Assembly (NCBI RefSeq): GCF_000960975.1
Contig: NZ_CP010803.1
Coordinates: forward strand, 1 to 64,000
Source: Martelella endophytica
Lineage (GTDB): Bacteria > Pseudomonadota > Alphaproteobacteria > Rhizobiales > Rhizobiaceae
DNA: 64,000 nt
Reading direction: 5' to 3'
The position numbers and the translations under genes were made by a program. Positions 1 through 10,062 of this stretch are shown piece after piece. The notes beneath the pieces were generated by a model. The model saw nothing but the letters and a program-made list of their open reading frames with translations, had not been told where the DNA came from and searched no databases. Position 1 is the stretch's first letter; each line of letters opens with the position of its first letter.

Positions 1-314
1 TCAACAACTACATTCAAAAAAATCAGACATTTTTTCCAATCCGCTGTTTTTGCCCGGTTTTGTGGTGATCGGGGTGTCGTCGGCCTCGCCCCGGATCCGG
101 CGGACTTTCCGCCCACCTGCGCGCCTTTCCCCTTATCCACAACATGCCCTGATTAAGCCATCTTCGGCCCTCAAGAACTGGGCGCGCATGCGTGCCGGTG
201 GCATTCCCTGATAGCGGAAAGCCCGGCCAAGGAATTTGACACCGGCTGCGATATTCGGCACATGGATTGGACGATACTTATGCGCTCGAACAAGGGCCGC
301 GAGACCACAGGCGA
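1..314. other. Intergenic region at left edge
   Basis: No convincing gene lies here. The stretch precedes the M23 peptidase gene. A perfect match to the E. coli DnaA box (TTATCCACA) is at 133-141, but it is single and no cluster of boxes or AT-rich unwinding region accompanies it. A TTGACA hexamer at 236-241 could be a -35 element for the peptidase gene, though no good -10 follows at 16-18 bp. The first ~60 bases are AT-rich and may belong to the upstream region of a gene outside the window. Confidence 0.4.
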
Positions 315-2252
315 ATGAAAAGCAAGAACAATCCCGCTCGCTCATTCGGGAAGAAAAACCCGATTGTCGTCGACGGCCGCACGCCGCCGGCCAGACGGGA
401 TGTCTCCATCCGCTGGCTTGCCGGCGCCTGCCTGACCGGGCTCACCAGTACGGCACTGATGGCGGTGGCGCTTTCGGCCGCAGTCGATGGCCGCCAGCGG
501 CTTGCCGTACCGGCCGCCGCCTTCGCCAAGACCGCGATCGACCGTCCCGATCTTGATGATGGCGCTGCCAGGGGCAACAGGCTGGTTCCGACCACCGTGA
601 TCGCGAAACCTTCCAATCGCCGCGTGCTGCAGGTCCCGACCGCAGTCCGGCAAGGCGACCGCGACGTCATCCATTTCGAGCCCTTCTCCGAGGTGAAGAT
701 GGCGCTTGCCGCCAATTACGGCGATCCACCCTCCTACCCTGCCTTCGACCCGTTCAAGGTCTTCGCAACCTCCGACGCAGCTGACACGCCGCCCCGCAAC
801 AGCGACGTGATCTATGACACCGATGTCGCCGGCGAGGTCGAGCTGAAGACCGTCGCGTTCCCGCTCGGCAAGCCGGACCTTCCCTTCGCCGCCGACCTGA
901 CGGGCGATGAAATCGAGCGGATGATCCTCGACAACGAGAATGCGCTCACGAACAGCGTCGGCGAAATCTCGATGCTGAGCTATGTCGACCCGGACCGGTT
1001 CGAGCCCGAGACCTCGCTGATGCCGCTGAAGCCGCCGCTTACCGCACAGATCGTTGACGAGAACGTCTCGATCAGTGCGCTGCAGTCGGTCTTCACCCAG
1101 GATTTCAACGACGACGTGCTGCCGGTGCGCCAGACGGTCGATACCGAGACCCTGCTGACCGCCGCCGGCTATCCGCCGCTGCAGGCGCAGGAACTTGGCC
1201 GGCTTGTCGACCAGGGCACTGGCTCGCCGATGCTCGAGGCTGGTGACACGCTGCGCATCGGTCTCGTGCGGGTCGGCCGCAACGTGCGTGTCGTGCGTCT
1301 CAGCCTTTATCGCAGCGGCCGCCATCTGATGACCATGGCGATGAACGACAAGGGCGCGTTCGTCGACGGCGTCGAGCCGCCGATGAGCGATGCGGTCGCC
1401 AACGCCACGGCCGACGATTCCGATCTGCTGCTCGGCACCTCGCAGAAGCCGGTACGCATCTATGACGGCATCTACCGCGCGATGATGAGCTACGGTCTCA
1501 CCACGCAGATGGCCGGACAGCTTGTCAATCTCCTGGCGAGCAAGGTCGACCTTCAGGCCATGGCTTCGCCGGATGACGAGCTGGAATTGTTCTTCTCCGA
1601 TGCCGACGAAAGTGGGCGGGCGACCGAGAGTTCCGAGCTCTTCTATATTGATGCCCGCATCGGCGGCGAGGATATCGAGCTCTACCGCTTCCGCGATCCG
1701 GACAGCGGCGCACTCGACTTTTTCGACAGAGACGGCCGAAGCATTCGCCGGTTCCTCATCAGGAACCCGGTTCCGAACGGCCGCTTCACCTCCGGTTTCG
1801 GCATGCGCCGTCACCCGGTTCTGAAATATGCGCGTCTGCACCCCGGCGTCGACTGGGCGGCCCCCGTCGGAACCCCGATCATCGCGGCTGGCGACGGCAT
1901 TGTGGAATCGGCCGGCTGGAACAGCGGCGGCTACGGCAACCAGACGATCGTCCGCCACCCGAACGGTTACGAGACCTCTTACAACCACCAGAGCAAGATC
2001 GCCAAGGGCGTCGTGCCCGGTGCCCGCGTCAAGCAGGGTCAGGTCATCGGCTATGTCGGCGCGACCGGCCTGGTCACCGGCGCCCACCTCCACTACGAGG
2101 TGTTGGTCAACGGCACCAAGGTCGATCCGATGAAGATCCGCTTCCCGAACTCGGAGGCGCTTGCCGGCGCCGAGCTCGCCCAGTTCGAGACTGAACGCAA
2201 GCGCATCGATGCGCTGCTCGGCATACCCGACGACAAGGTGGCAAGCCGCTGA
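315..2252 (+). CDS. M23 (LytM-type) zinc metallopeptidase, membrane-anchored
   Basis: This is a 645-residue envelope peptidase predicted to cut peptidoglycan cross-links in the periplasm. After a short basic cytoplasmic start, a hydrophobic segment at about residues 36-60 should anchor it in the inner membrane. A long middle part (about 100-450) has the acidic, LysM/OapA-like character of rhizobial M23 proteins. The catalytic M23 domain is near residues 485-615, with zinc ligands His509 and Asp513 (in HPGVDW) and the HLH motif (His591, His593), so it looks active. I chose the ATG at 315 over one at 267 because the basic start then leads directly into the anchor; neither has a strong ribosome site. 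The gene stands alone and converges on clpB. Its exact cell-wall substrate cannot be read from sequence. Confidence 0.88.
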   Translation: MKSKNNPARSFGKKNPIVVDGRTPPARRDVSIRWLAGACLTGLTSTALMAVALSAAVDGRQRLAVPAAAFAKTAIDRPDLDDGAARGNRLVPTTVIAKPSNRRVLQVPTAVRQGDRDVIHFEPFSEVKMALAANYGDPPSYPAFDPFKVFATSDAADTPPRNSDVIYDTDVAGEVELKTVAFPLGKPDLPFAADLTGDEIERMILDNENALTNSVGEISMLSYVDPDRFEPETSLMPLKPPLTAQIVDENVSISALQSVFTQDFNDDVLPVRQTVDTETLLTAAGYPPLQAQELGRLVDQGTGSPMLEAGDTLRIGLVRVGRNVRVVRLSLYRSGRHLMTMAMNDKGAFVDGVEPPMSDAVANATADDSDLLLGTSQKPVRIYDGIYRAMMSYGLTTQMAGQLVNLLASKVDLQAMASPDDELELFFSDADESGRATESSELFYIDARIGGEDIELYRFRDPDSGALDFFDRDGRSIRRFLIRNPVPNGRFTSGFGMRRHPVLKYARLHPGVDWAAPVGTPIIAAGDGIVESAGWNSGGYGNQTIVRHPNGYETSYNHQSKIAKGVVPGARVKQGQVIGYVGATGLVTGAHLHYEVLVNGTKVDPMKIRFPNSEALAGAELAQFETERKRIDALLGIPDDKVASR

Positions 2253-2270
2253 GAGCGTGCTGCCAAGCAA

Positions 2271-2309
2271 AAGCCCCGCCGGATCGCTCCGGCGGGGCTT
2301 TTTTTTTCA
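2271..2309. terminator. Bidirectional rho-independent terminator
   Basis: A perfect 12-bp GC-rich stem (AGCCCCGCCGGA with its complement) with a 4-base loop is followed by nine T residues on the plus strand. On the minus strand the same stem is followed by a short T-rich stretch. It lies between the convergent M23 and clpB genes and probably serves both, but is stronger for the plus strand. Confidence 0.85.
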
Positions 2310-2327
2310 CATTGACGCGCCTTTGCC

Positions 2328-4931
<2,604 letters not shown>

Positions 4932-5043
4932 GTCTTTGCCTCCATTCCTCGTTCGGCCCTTGGCAGCGACCGGACGATGACCTAGATGAACCCCCTCTTC
5001 GAGGCGGGTCTGTCGCGGCGGGCGGAGCCGCCGCTTGGGTCTG

Positions 5044-5072
5044 ATATGGGGGCAGGATCTGAGGGTTTAAAG
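5044..5072 (-). promoter_or_regulatory. Sigma32 (RpoH)-type promoter of clpB
   Basis: On the minus strand a -35 CTTTAAA (5066-5072) and a -10 CCCCATAT (5044-5051) are separated by 14 bp. The E. coli heat-shock consensus is CTTGAAA, 13-15 bp, CCCCATNT, so there is one mismatch in the -35 and none in the -10. Transcription would start about 105 bases before the clpB ATG. The leader includes a GC-rich hairpin (GCGGCGG pairing with CCGCCGC). ClpB being RpoH-controlled is established in proteobacteria; this site is my reading. Confidence 0.7.
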
Positions 5073-5120
5073 AGGCGCCACGACAAAAACGTTGCCGATA
5101 TGCAACACCCCTTAAGTCCC

Positions 5121-5738
5121 TCAGCTATGGGCGAAAATGTCGGTTTCTTCCCAGCCGAGCAGGTCGAGCTTGGCCCGCGTTGGCAGGAATTCGAAGCAGG
5201 CCGCCGCAAGCTCCATCCGGCGATCGCGGATCAGTCGCTCCATTAGCTTGTCGCGCAGGCCGTGGAGATAGAGCACGTCGGAGGCGGCATAGGCGAGCTG
5301 CGCCTCGGAAAGCGTCTCGGCAGCCCAGTCGGAGGACTGCTGCGCCTTGGAGACATCGACCTCGAGCATTTCCTTCAGATTGTCCTTCAGGCCATGGCGG
5401 TCGGTATAGGTCCGGGTCAGCCGCGAGGCGATCTTGGTGCAGAACACGTTCGTCGTCGTCACACCGAAGGTATAGTAGAGCACGGCAATGTCGAAGCGGC
5501 CGAAATGAAAGATCTTCTGCCGCTTCGGGTCGGCAAGCATCGCGACAAGGTTGGGCGCCTCTTTCTGGCCGGCGGCGATCTGGACGACGTCGGCCGTGCC
5601 GTCACCATTGGAAAGCTGAACCACGCAGAGCCGGTCGCGTCGCGGTACGAGGCCGAGCGTTTCGGTATCGATGGCGATCGCGCCGGTGTAGCGGGCGGCA
5701 TCCTCGGCCGCGATGTCGTGTTTGTGGACGCGGATCAT
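5121..5738 (-). CDS. rnd: Ribonuclease D (DEDDy 3'-5' exonuclease)
   Basis: This is a 205-residue exonuclease of the RNase D type, used in 3' trimming of tRNA and other stable RNAs. The DEDDy motifs are visible: Exo I IDTET near residue 25, Exo II HFGRFD near 80, and Exo III YAASDVLYL near 145. It is much shorter than E. coli RNase D (~375 residues) because it lacks the HRDC domains; this short form is usual in Rhizobiales. The ATG at 5738 is chosen because GGAGA lies 8 bases upstream; a TTG further upstream (5765) lacks such a site. It precedes clpB on the same strand. Confidence 0.9.
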   Translation of the reverse strand: MIRVHKHDIAAEDAARYTGAIAIDTETLGLVPRRDRLCVVQLSNGDGTADVVQIAAGQKEAPNLVAMLADPKRQKIFHFGRFDIAVLYYTFGVTTTNVFCTKIASRLTRTYTDRHGLKDNLKEMLEVDVSKAQQSSDWAAETLSEAQLAYAASDVLYLHGLRDKLMERLIRDRRMELAAACFEFLPTRAKLDLLGWEETDIFAHS

Positions 5739-5951
5739 GACGTCTTCTCCATGGCCTCTTTTCAAATCGTTGTGGGGTCATAGCCGATCGCACCAAATTG
5801 CGATAGCACCCGACCCAGAAAACCGGCCGACAGCCAAACCGGCCCTCATGACGGCCGATCCGCGCGACAATTGACCACACCATCCGCATCTGAGACATGT
5901 TGTGCGCAGATCAGCCGACGGTTAACGGAACAAGCCCCGAGGAAGACGACG

Positions 5952-6338
5952 ATGGCGGAAAGGACTGAAAGTCAGATGGGAAAGCTGCTCCGCGCATTGT
6001 GGACCCGCCACCGCGCGCTCTCGATCGCCTTTGTGGCGACGACGCTCCTGACCCTGATCTTCGGCCTTCGGTTCATCCTGTCGGTGTTCTACTGGCACAG
6101 CTACGAACATCGCGATCTCGACCTGAAAAGCTGGATGACACTCGGTCACGTCGCCATGATCTACCATATCCCCTCGGACCGCCTGGCCGAGGCGCTCGAC
6201 CTTCCGGAGGTCTATGGCCGACGCCTGATGCTCCGGCAGATCGCCACCGCCAAGGGGCTCACACTCGACGAACTCGAAATCGAGATTGCTGACGCGCTCG
6301 ACGACTATGAAAGCGCGAAATCCGATGCCGATGAGTGA
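5952..6338 (+). CDS. Small single-span membrane protein of unknown function
   Basis: I do not recognise a named family. The product is 128 residues with a basic N-terminus, one hydrophobic helix at about residues 21-43 (from LSIAFVATTLL), and a soluble C-terminal part that first has an IPSDRLAEALDLPE segment and then a short helix pair (GLTLDELEIEIADAL). This resembles a small helical domain seen at the end of other membrane proteins, but the match is weak. The ATG at 5952 has GAGGAAG 9 bases upstream. The stop overlaps the start of the DedA gene by 8 bases, so the two are translationally coupled and probably work together at the membrane. It is divergent from rnd. Confidence 0.7.
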   Translation: MAERTESQMGKLLRALWTRHRALSIAFVATTLLTLIFGLRFILSVFYWHSYEHRDLDLKSWMTLGHVAMIYHIPSDRLAEALDLPEVYGRRLMLRQIATAKGLTLDELEIEIADALDDYESAKSDADE

Positions 6339-6957
6339 ACAGTTTCTGGCACTGGTGCCGATCTACGGCGTGCCGGTCATCGCGCTTTGCGTGATGCTGT
6401 CATGTCTCGGCGTGCCGCTGCCCTCGGCGCTGATCATGCTTGTCGGTGGCTCGCTGGTGGCCTCAGGCGACCTCCCCTATGCGCCGACCGTCGGCGCCTG
6501 CCTGACAGCCGCCTGCACGTCCGACCAGATCGGCTACTGGACCGGCCGTATCGGCGGCAGCCGGCTCGTCTCCCGGTATGCCGCGCGCGGGACGAAGAGC
6601 CGGCGGCTGGTGCGTCGGGCGCGCGGATATCTCCACCGCCGCGGCGCGATCGCGATCTTCCTGACGCGCTGGCTGCTGGCGATGATCGGCCCCTATGTCA
6701 ATCCGGTCGCGGGCGCAGCCGGCATGCGCTGGAAGGTGTTCACGCTCTCGGCGATCCCCGGCCAGATGATCTGGGTGAATTTCTATATTTTTCTCGGCTT
6801 CATGTTCGCGAAAAACATCGTCGCCGTGGCCCAGATCGCCGGCAATGCCAGCGGCTTCCTCGCCGCCGGTGTGGTCGCGCTGTTCCTCGGGTGGCGCATC
6901 ACCCGGATCGTGCAGGGCCGCCGGCGCCGCAGCATCAAACCGCGCGGCCGGATGTAA
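6331..6957 (+). CDS. DedA family (SNARE-associated-type) inner-membrane protein
   Basis: DedA proteins are inner-membrane transporters or scramblases; characterised members recycle undecaprenyl phosphate or flip phospholipids. The 208-residue product has the family plan: a hydrophobic start with re-entrant-like GVPLPSALIMLVGG, a central basic cytoplasmic stretch (about residues 88-105), then the conserved region with FLTRWLLAMIGPYVNPVAGAAG, followed by two further membrane helices and a basic tail. Conserved Arg and Pro in the FLTRW/P region are present. The ATG at 6331 overlaps the end of the preceding gene; an ATG two codons earlier is possible. Which lipid it handles cannot be told. Confidence 0.85.
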   Translation: MSEQFLALVPIYGVPVIALCVMLSCLGVPLPSALIMLVGGSLVASGDLPYAPTVGACLTAACTSDQIGYWTGRIGGSRLVSRYAARGTKSRRLVRRARGYLHRRGAIAIFLTRWLLAMIGPYVNPVAGAAGMRWKVFTLSAIPGQMIWVNFYIFLGFMFAKNIVAVAQIAGNASGFLAAGVVALFLGWRITRIVQGRRRRSIKPRGRM

Positions 6958-7022
6958 CCGGACTTCCGGCGCCCAATGTTGGCCGCTCCGGCCGTGACTG
7001 CACGCCGAGATGGTATAACAAT

Positions 7023-7056
7023 ACGTCATTCGCCTGTCACCGGGCGGGATTATCGC
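7023..7056 (+). promoter_or_regulatory. Pho-box-like PhoB site and -10 before the alkaline phosphatase
   Basis: Two PhoB half-sites, ACGTCAT (7023-7029) and CTGTCAC (7034-7040), are separated by 4 bases, the 11-bp period of a Pho box (consensus CTGTCAT repeated). A TATCGC hexamer 10 bases after the second half-site could be the -10. Gene function agrees with PhoB control. The match is by eye and experimentally untested. Confidence 0.6.
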
Positions 7057-7100
7057 GGATGGGCATCAACGCTTCAGCCACTCTTCTCAAAGAGGTTCCC

Positions 7101-8867
7101 ATGCGCGCTCGTCTCGCCGTTCTCGCCGCCGCGACCTTCCTCGCCGGCGCCGCCAATGCCGCCACCATCTATCCGCTCGACCGGGCGAAGATCCTCGTCG
7201 GCTCGCCGTTCGATTTCAAGGTCGAACTCGACCAGGTCTACGACGCCGCCGATATCGACGTCACCGTCAACGGCAAGGCCTATGCCGATGTCTTCGGCCA
7301 CGAGGCCGAATTCGTTTCCGACGAAAAGGGCAAGGACGACGCGAGCCTCGGTTCCGCGCTGATCCTGCGTGATCTTTCGCTCGCCAGCGCCGGCGATTAC
7401 ACCGTCTCCGTCAAGGCCGGCGACGCGGAAGAAAAGACCGTCAACTGGACCGTCTACAACACACCGTCGGTGGCCAAGGCCAAGAATGTCATCTTCTTCC
7501 TCGGCGACGGCCTTTCGGTCGCGCACCGCACGGCCGCCCGCATCATGTCCAAGGGCATGACCGAGGGCAAGGCCGACGGTCGTCTCGCCATGGACGACAT
7601 TCCGCCGGCCGCCTTCATCGGCACCTCCTCGACCCATTCGATCGCCACCGACTCGGCCAACACCATGTCGGCCTACATGACCGGCCACAAGACCCGCGTG
7701 AACGCGCTCGGCGTCTATGCCGACCGCACGCCGGCGAGCCAGGACGACCCGAAGGTCGAAACCATTGCCGAGGCGCTGCGCCGCCAGACCGGCAAGTCGA
7801 TCGGCGTCGTCTCCACCGCCGAGATCGAAGACGCGACGCCGGCCGCCATTGTCGCCCACACCCGCCTTCGCGGCGACAAGGCCGATATCGTCGGCATGTT
7901 CTATGAGGTTCAGCCCGACGTCATCCTCGGCGGCGGCTCTGCCTATTTCCTGAAGTCCGACGTGCCCGGCTCCAAGCGCAAGGACGACAAGGACTATATC
8001 CAGATGTTCACGGATGCCGGCTACACGGTCGCCATCGACGCCGCCTCGCTGGAAGACGCCGCGAAGAACAACGCCGGCAAGATCCTCGGCCTGTTCCACA
8101 CCGGCAACATGGACACCAAGCTCGACCGCTCCTTCCTGAAGAAGGGTACGGTGGAAAAATTCCCGGACCAGCCCGGCCTCGTTGAAATGACCGAGACAGC
8201 GATCGACCGGCTTTCGCAGAACAAGGACGGCTTCTTCCTGATGGTCGAGGGCGCCTCGATCGACAAGATGAGCCATCCGATGGATTGGGACCGCGCCGTC
8301 GTTGACACCATCGAGTTCGACCAGGCAATCGCCAAGGCCGTCGAATTCGCCAAGTCGAACCCGGATACGCTGATCGTCGTCACCGGCGACCACACCCACG
8401 GCGTATCGCTCATCGGCACGATCGACGACAATGTCGAGGCTGACGAGATGCGCGAAAAGGTCATGACCTATGACGACGCCGGCTTCCCCGACTATGCCGA
8501 CACCGATGGTGACGGCTATCCGGACAAGATCGATGTCGACCGCCGCTTCGCCATCTTCTCCAACAACTTCCCGGACTACTACGAGACCTTCCGCCCGAAG
8601 ATGGACGGTCCGTTTGAGCCTTCGATCAAGGGCGAGAATGGCGAATACGTTGCCAACGAGCAGTACAAGGACGTCCCCGGCGCCGTTCTGCGCGTCGGCA
8701 ACCTGCCGAAGAATGCCGACACCGCCGTCCACGCCGTCGACGATATCGTGCTCCAGGCAACCGGTCCCGGCTCCGAAGGCTTCAGCGGCTACATGGAACA
8801 GTCGGACGTCTACGAAGTGCTTGCCGATGCCTTCGCGCTCGGCACCAGCCAGAAGGCCGGTCAGTAA
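7101..8867 (+). CDS. Secreted alkaline phosphatase (PhoA superfamily)
   Basis: This is an exported phosphomonoesterase that would release phosphate from organic esters in the periplasm. It has 588 residues with a Sec signal peptide (cleavage after AANA, residue ~20). Visible alkaline phosphatase elements are the first metal-site LGDG (Asp136), the nucleophile in TDSANT (Ser185), VEGASIDKMSHPMD near residue 385, and TGDHTHG near 430. A calcium-binding-type loop DTDGDGYPD lies near residues 467-475. It is longer than E. coli PhoA (~470), the extra length lying in an N-terminal ~110-residue beta domain. The ATG at 7101 has AGAGG upstream; the same frame stays open far upstream, but that part overlaps dedA and lacks coding character. 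A Pho-box-like promoter precedes it. Confidence 0.93.
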   Translation: MRARLAVLAAATFLAGAANAATIYPLDRAKILVGSPFDFKVELDQVYDAADIDVTVNGKAYADVFGHEAEFVSDEKGKDDASLGSALILRDLSLASAGDYTVSVKAGDAEEKTVNWTVYNTPSVAKAKNVIFFLGDGLSVAHRTAARIMSKGMTEGKADGRLAMDDIPPAAFIGTSSTHSIATDSANTMSAYMTGHKTRVNALGVYADRTPASQDDPKVETIAEALRRQTGKSIGVVSTAEIEDATPAAIVAHTRLRGDKADIVGMFYEVQPDVILGGGSAYFLKSDVPGSKRKDDKDYIQMFTDAGYTVAIDAASLEDAAKNNAGKILGLFHTGNMDTKLDRSFLKKGTVEKFPDQPGLVEMTETAIDRLSQNKDGFFLMVEGASIDKMSHPMDWDRAVVDTIEFDQAIAKAVEFAKSNPDTLIVVTGDHTHGVSLIGTIDDNVEADEMREKVMTYDDAGFPDYADTDGDGYPDKIDVDRRFAIFSNNFPDYYETFRPKMDGPFEPSIKGENGEYVANEQYKDVPGAVLRVGNLPKNADTAVHAVDDIVLQATGPGSEGFSGYMEQSDVYEVLADAFALGTSQKAGQ

Positions 8868-8877
8868 CATCCGCATT

Positions 8878-8906
8878 CAGACCGGGCGGCCTCTCCGCCC
8901 GGTCTG
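8878..8906 (+). terminator. Strong hairpin after alkaline phosphatase gene
   Basis: A perfect 12-bp stem (CAGACCGGGCGG and complement) with a 5-base loop starts 10 bases after the phosphatase stop. No T-run follows, so it may stabilise the mRNA or attenuate rather than fully stop transcription into the next gene. Confidence 0.5.
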
Positions 8907-8934
8907 CTTCCAGCCGTCATGAAGGAGAAATGCC

Positions 8935-9378
8935 ATGCGTTTCACCCGCCGCTCTTTCCTCGCCGCTTCCGCGATGCTCGCCGCATCGCCGCGCCTTGCT
9001 TCCGCGGCAGCCGCGCGACTGAGTTTCGACGAACTCTACGGCTCCTTCAGCCCTCTCGGGCTCGAATTCTCCGACAAGGTCAAGGATCTCACCGGCAAGA
9101 CCGTGGCGATCCGTGGCTTCATGGCCCCTCCCCTGAAAGCGGAGGCGCAGTTCTTCGTGCTCTCGGAAATCCCGATGGCGCTCTGCCCGTTCTGCTCGAC
9201 CGATGCCGACTGGCCGGACAGCATCGTTGTCGTCTATCTCGACAGGAAGCAGACCTTCACCCAGCCGAACCAGATGATCGAGGTCACCGGCGCGCTCGAC
9301 CGCGGCTCCTGGATCGATCCTGAAACCGGCTTCGTCAGCCAGCTTCGCCTGCGCCAGGCGCGGTATCGGACAGTCTGA
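8935..9378 (+). CDS. Tat-exported small protein, DUF3299-like, partner of ABC system
   Basis: The 147-residue product begins with a twin-arginine signal (TRRSFLA, then a hydrophobic stretch to about residue 25), so it is exported folded. The mature part has a CPFC pair (Cys84, Cys87) and a pattern (G-FMAPP, then PNQMIEVTGALDRGS) that resembles DUF3299 proteins, which sit beside LolD/FtsX-type transporters and zinc-related genes in other proteobacteria. The CPFC pair could bind a metal or form a redox disulfide. The start has GAAGGAG upstream. It is followed after 2 bases by the ABC ATPase, so the three genes form one operon. No catalytic role is assigned. Confidence 0.7.
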   Translation: MRFTRRSFLAASAMLAASPRLASAAAARLSFDELYGSFSPLGLEFSDKVKDLTGKTVAIRGFMAPPLKAEAQFFVLSEIPMALCPFCSTDADWPDSIVVVYLDRKQTFTQPNQMIEVTGALDRGSWIDPETGFVSQLRLRQARYRTV

Positions 9379-9380
9379 CC

Positions 9381-10058
9381 ATGCTTGGCCTTTCCCTCAC
9401 CGCGGTCTCGGTCACCTTTCCAGGCCTCGGCGCACCGGTGCTCGATATCCCCGCCCTTGAGATCGCCGCCGGCGCGCAGGTTGCTGTCACAGGCCCCTCC
9501 GGCTCCGGCAAGAGCACCTTCGTCAATATCATCACCGGGCTCGAACGGCTGAAGGCCGGTCGTGCGCGCTGGGGCGAGACCGATCTCGCCGCCCTCGGCG
9601 AGGGCCGGCGCGACCGCTGGCGCGGCGAGAATATAGGCCTCGTCATGCAGGATTTTCACCTTTTCCCAGGCCTTTCGGCGCTCGACAATGTGCTGCTGCC
9701 GGCGCGCCTTGCCCGTGCAGCCTCCCGCGCCCACCTGGCGCGCGCCCATGCGCTGCTGGAAGAAGTAGGGCTTTCGCGTCCCGGCCAGATGGTCGAGACC
9801 ATGTCGCGCGGCGAGATGCAGCGCGTCGCGGTCGCCCGCGCGCTGCTGCGCGAACCCGCGATCATCGTCGCCGACGAGCCGACCGCGAGCCTCGACAGCG
9901 AGGCGGGTGCGGCCGTCGGCCGGCTTCTCCTCGATCTCGCCGCCCGGCGCAACAGCACCCTCATCGTCATCTCTCATGACCGCCGGATGATCGAGCCGCT
10001 CACGCGTCGCATCGGACTTTCGGCCGGCCGCATCGTTTCCGACGAAAGCGGGGAATAG
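9381..10058 (+). CDS. LolD/MacB-like ABC transporter ATP-binding protein
   Basis: This 225-residue ATPase powers the FtsX-type permease encoded next. Walker A GPSGSGKST is near residues 38-46, the signature MSRGEMQRVAVARALL near 142 has R in place of the first glycine of LSGGE, and Walker B VADEPTASLD follows. It is the MacB/LolD class, which works with mechanotransmission permeases rather than importers. It starts 2 bases after the Tat protein gene and ends 4 bases before the permease. Substrate is unknown; the partner's His-rich loop suggests a metal-related job. Confidence 0.88.
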   Translation: MLGLSLTAVSVTFPGLGAPVLDIPALEIAAGAQVAVTGPSGSGKSTFVNIITGLERLKAGRARWGETDLAALGEGRRDRWRGENIGLVMQDFHLFPGLSALDNVLLPARLARAASRAHLARAHALLEEVGLSRPGQMVETMSRGEMQRVAVARALLREPAIIVADEPTASLDSEAGAAVGRLLLDLAARRNSTLIVISHDRRMIEPLTRRIGLSAGRIVSDESGE

Positions 10059-10062
10059 CGTC

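Noticed and set aside
133-141. Perfect DnaA box TTATCCACA
   Set aside because: It is a single copy; chance matches are expected about once per window this size on both strands, and no origin features surround it.
342-2270. 642-codon frame opposite the M23 gene
   Set aside because: It is a shadow of a clear M23 gene with a conserved catalytic domain.
6387-7100. Upstream extension of the alkaline phosphatase frame
   Set aside because: It overlaps dedA and is Arg-rich without family features; a signal peptide and ribosome site place the start at 7101.
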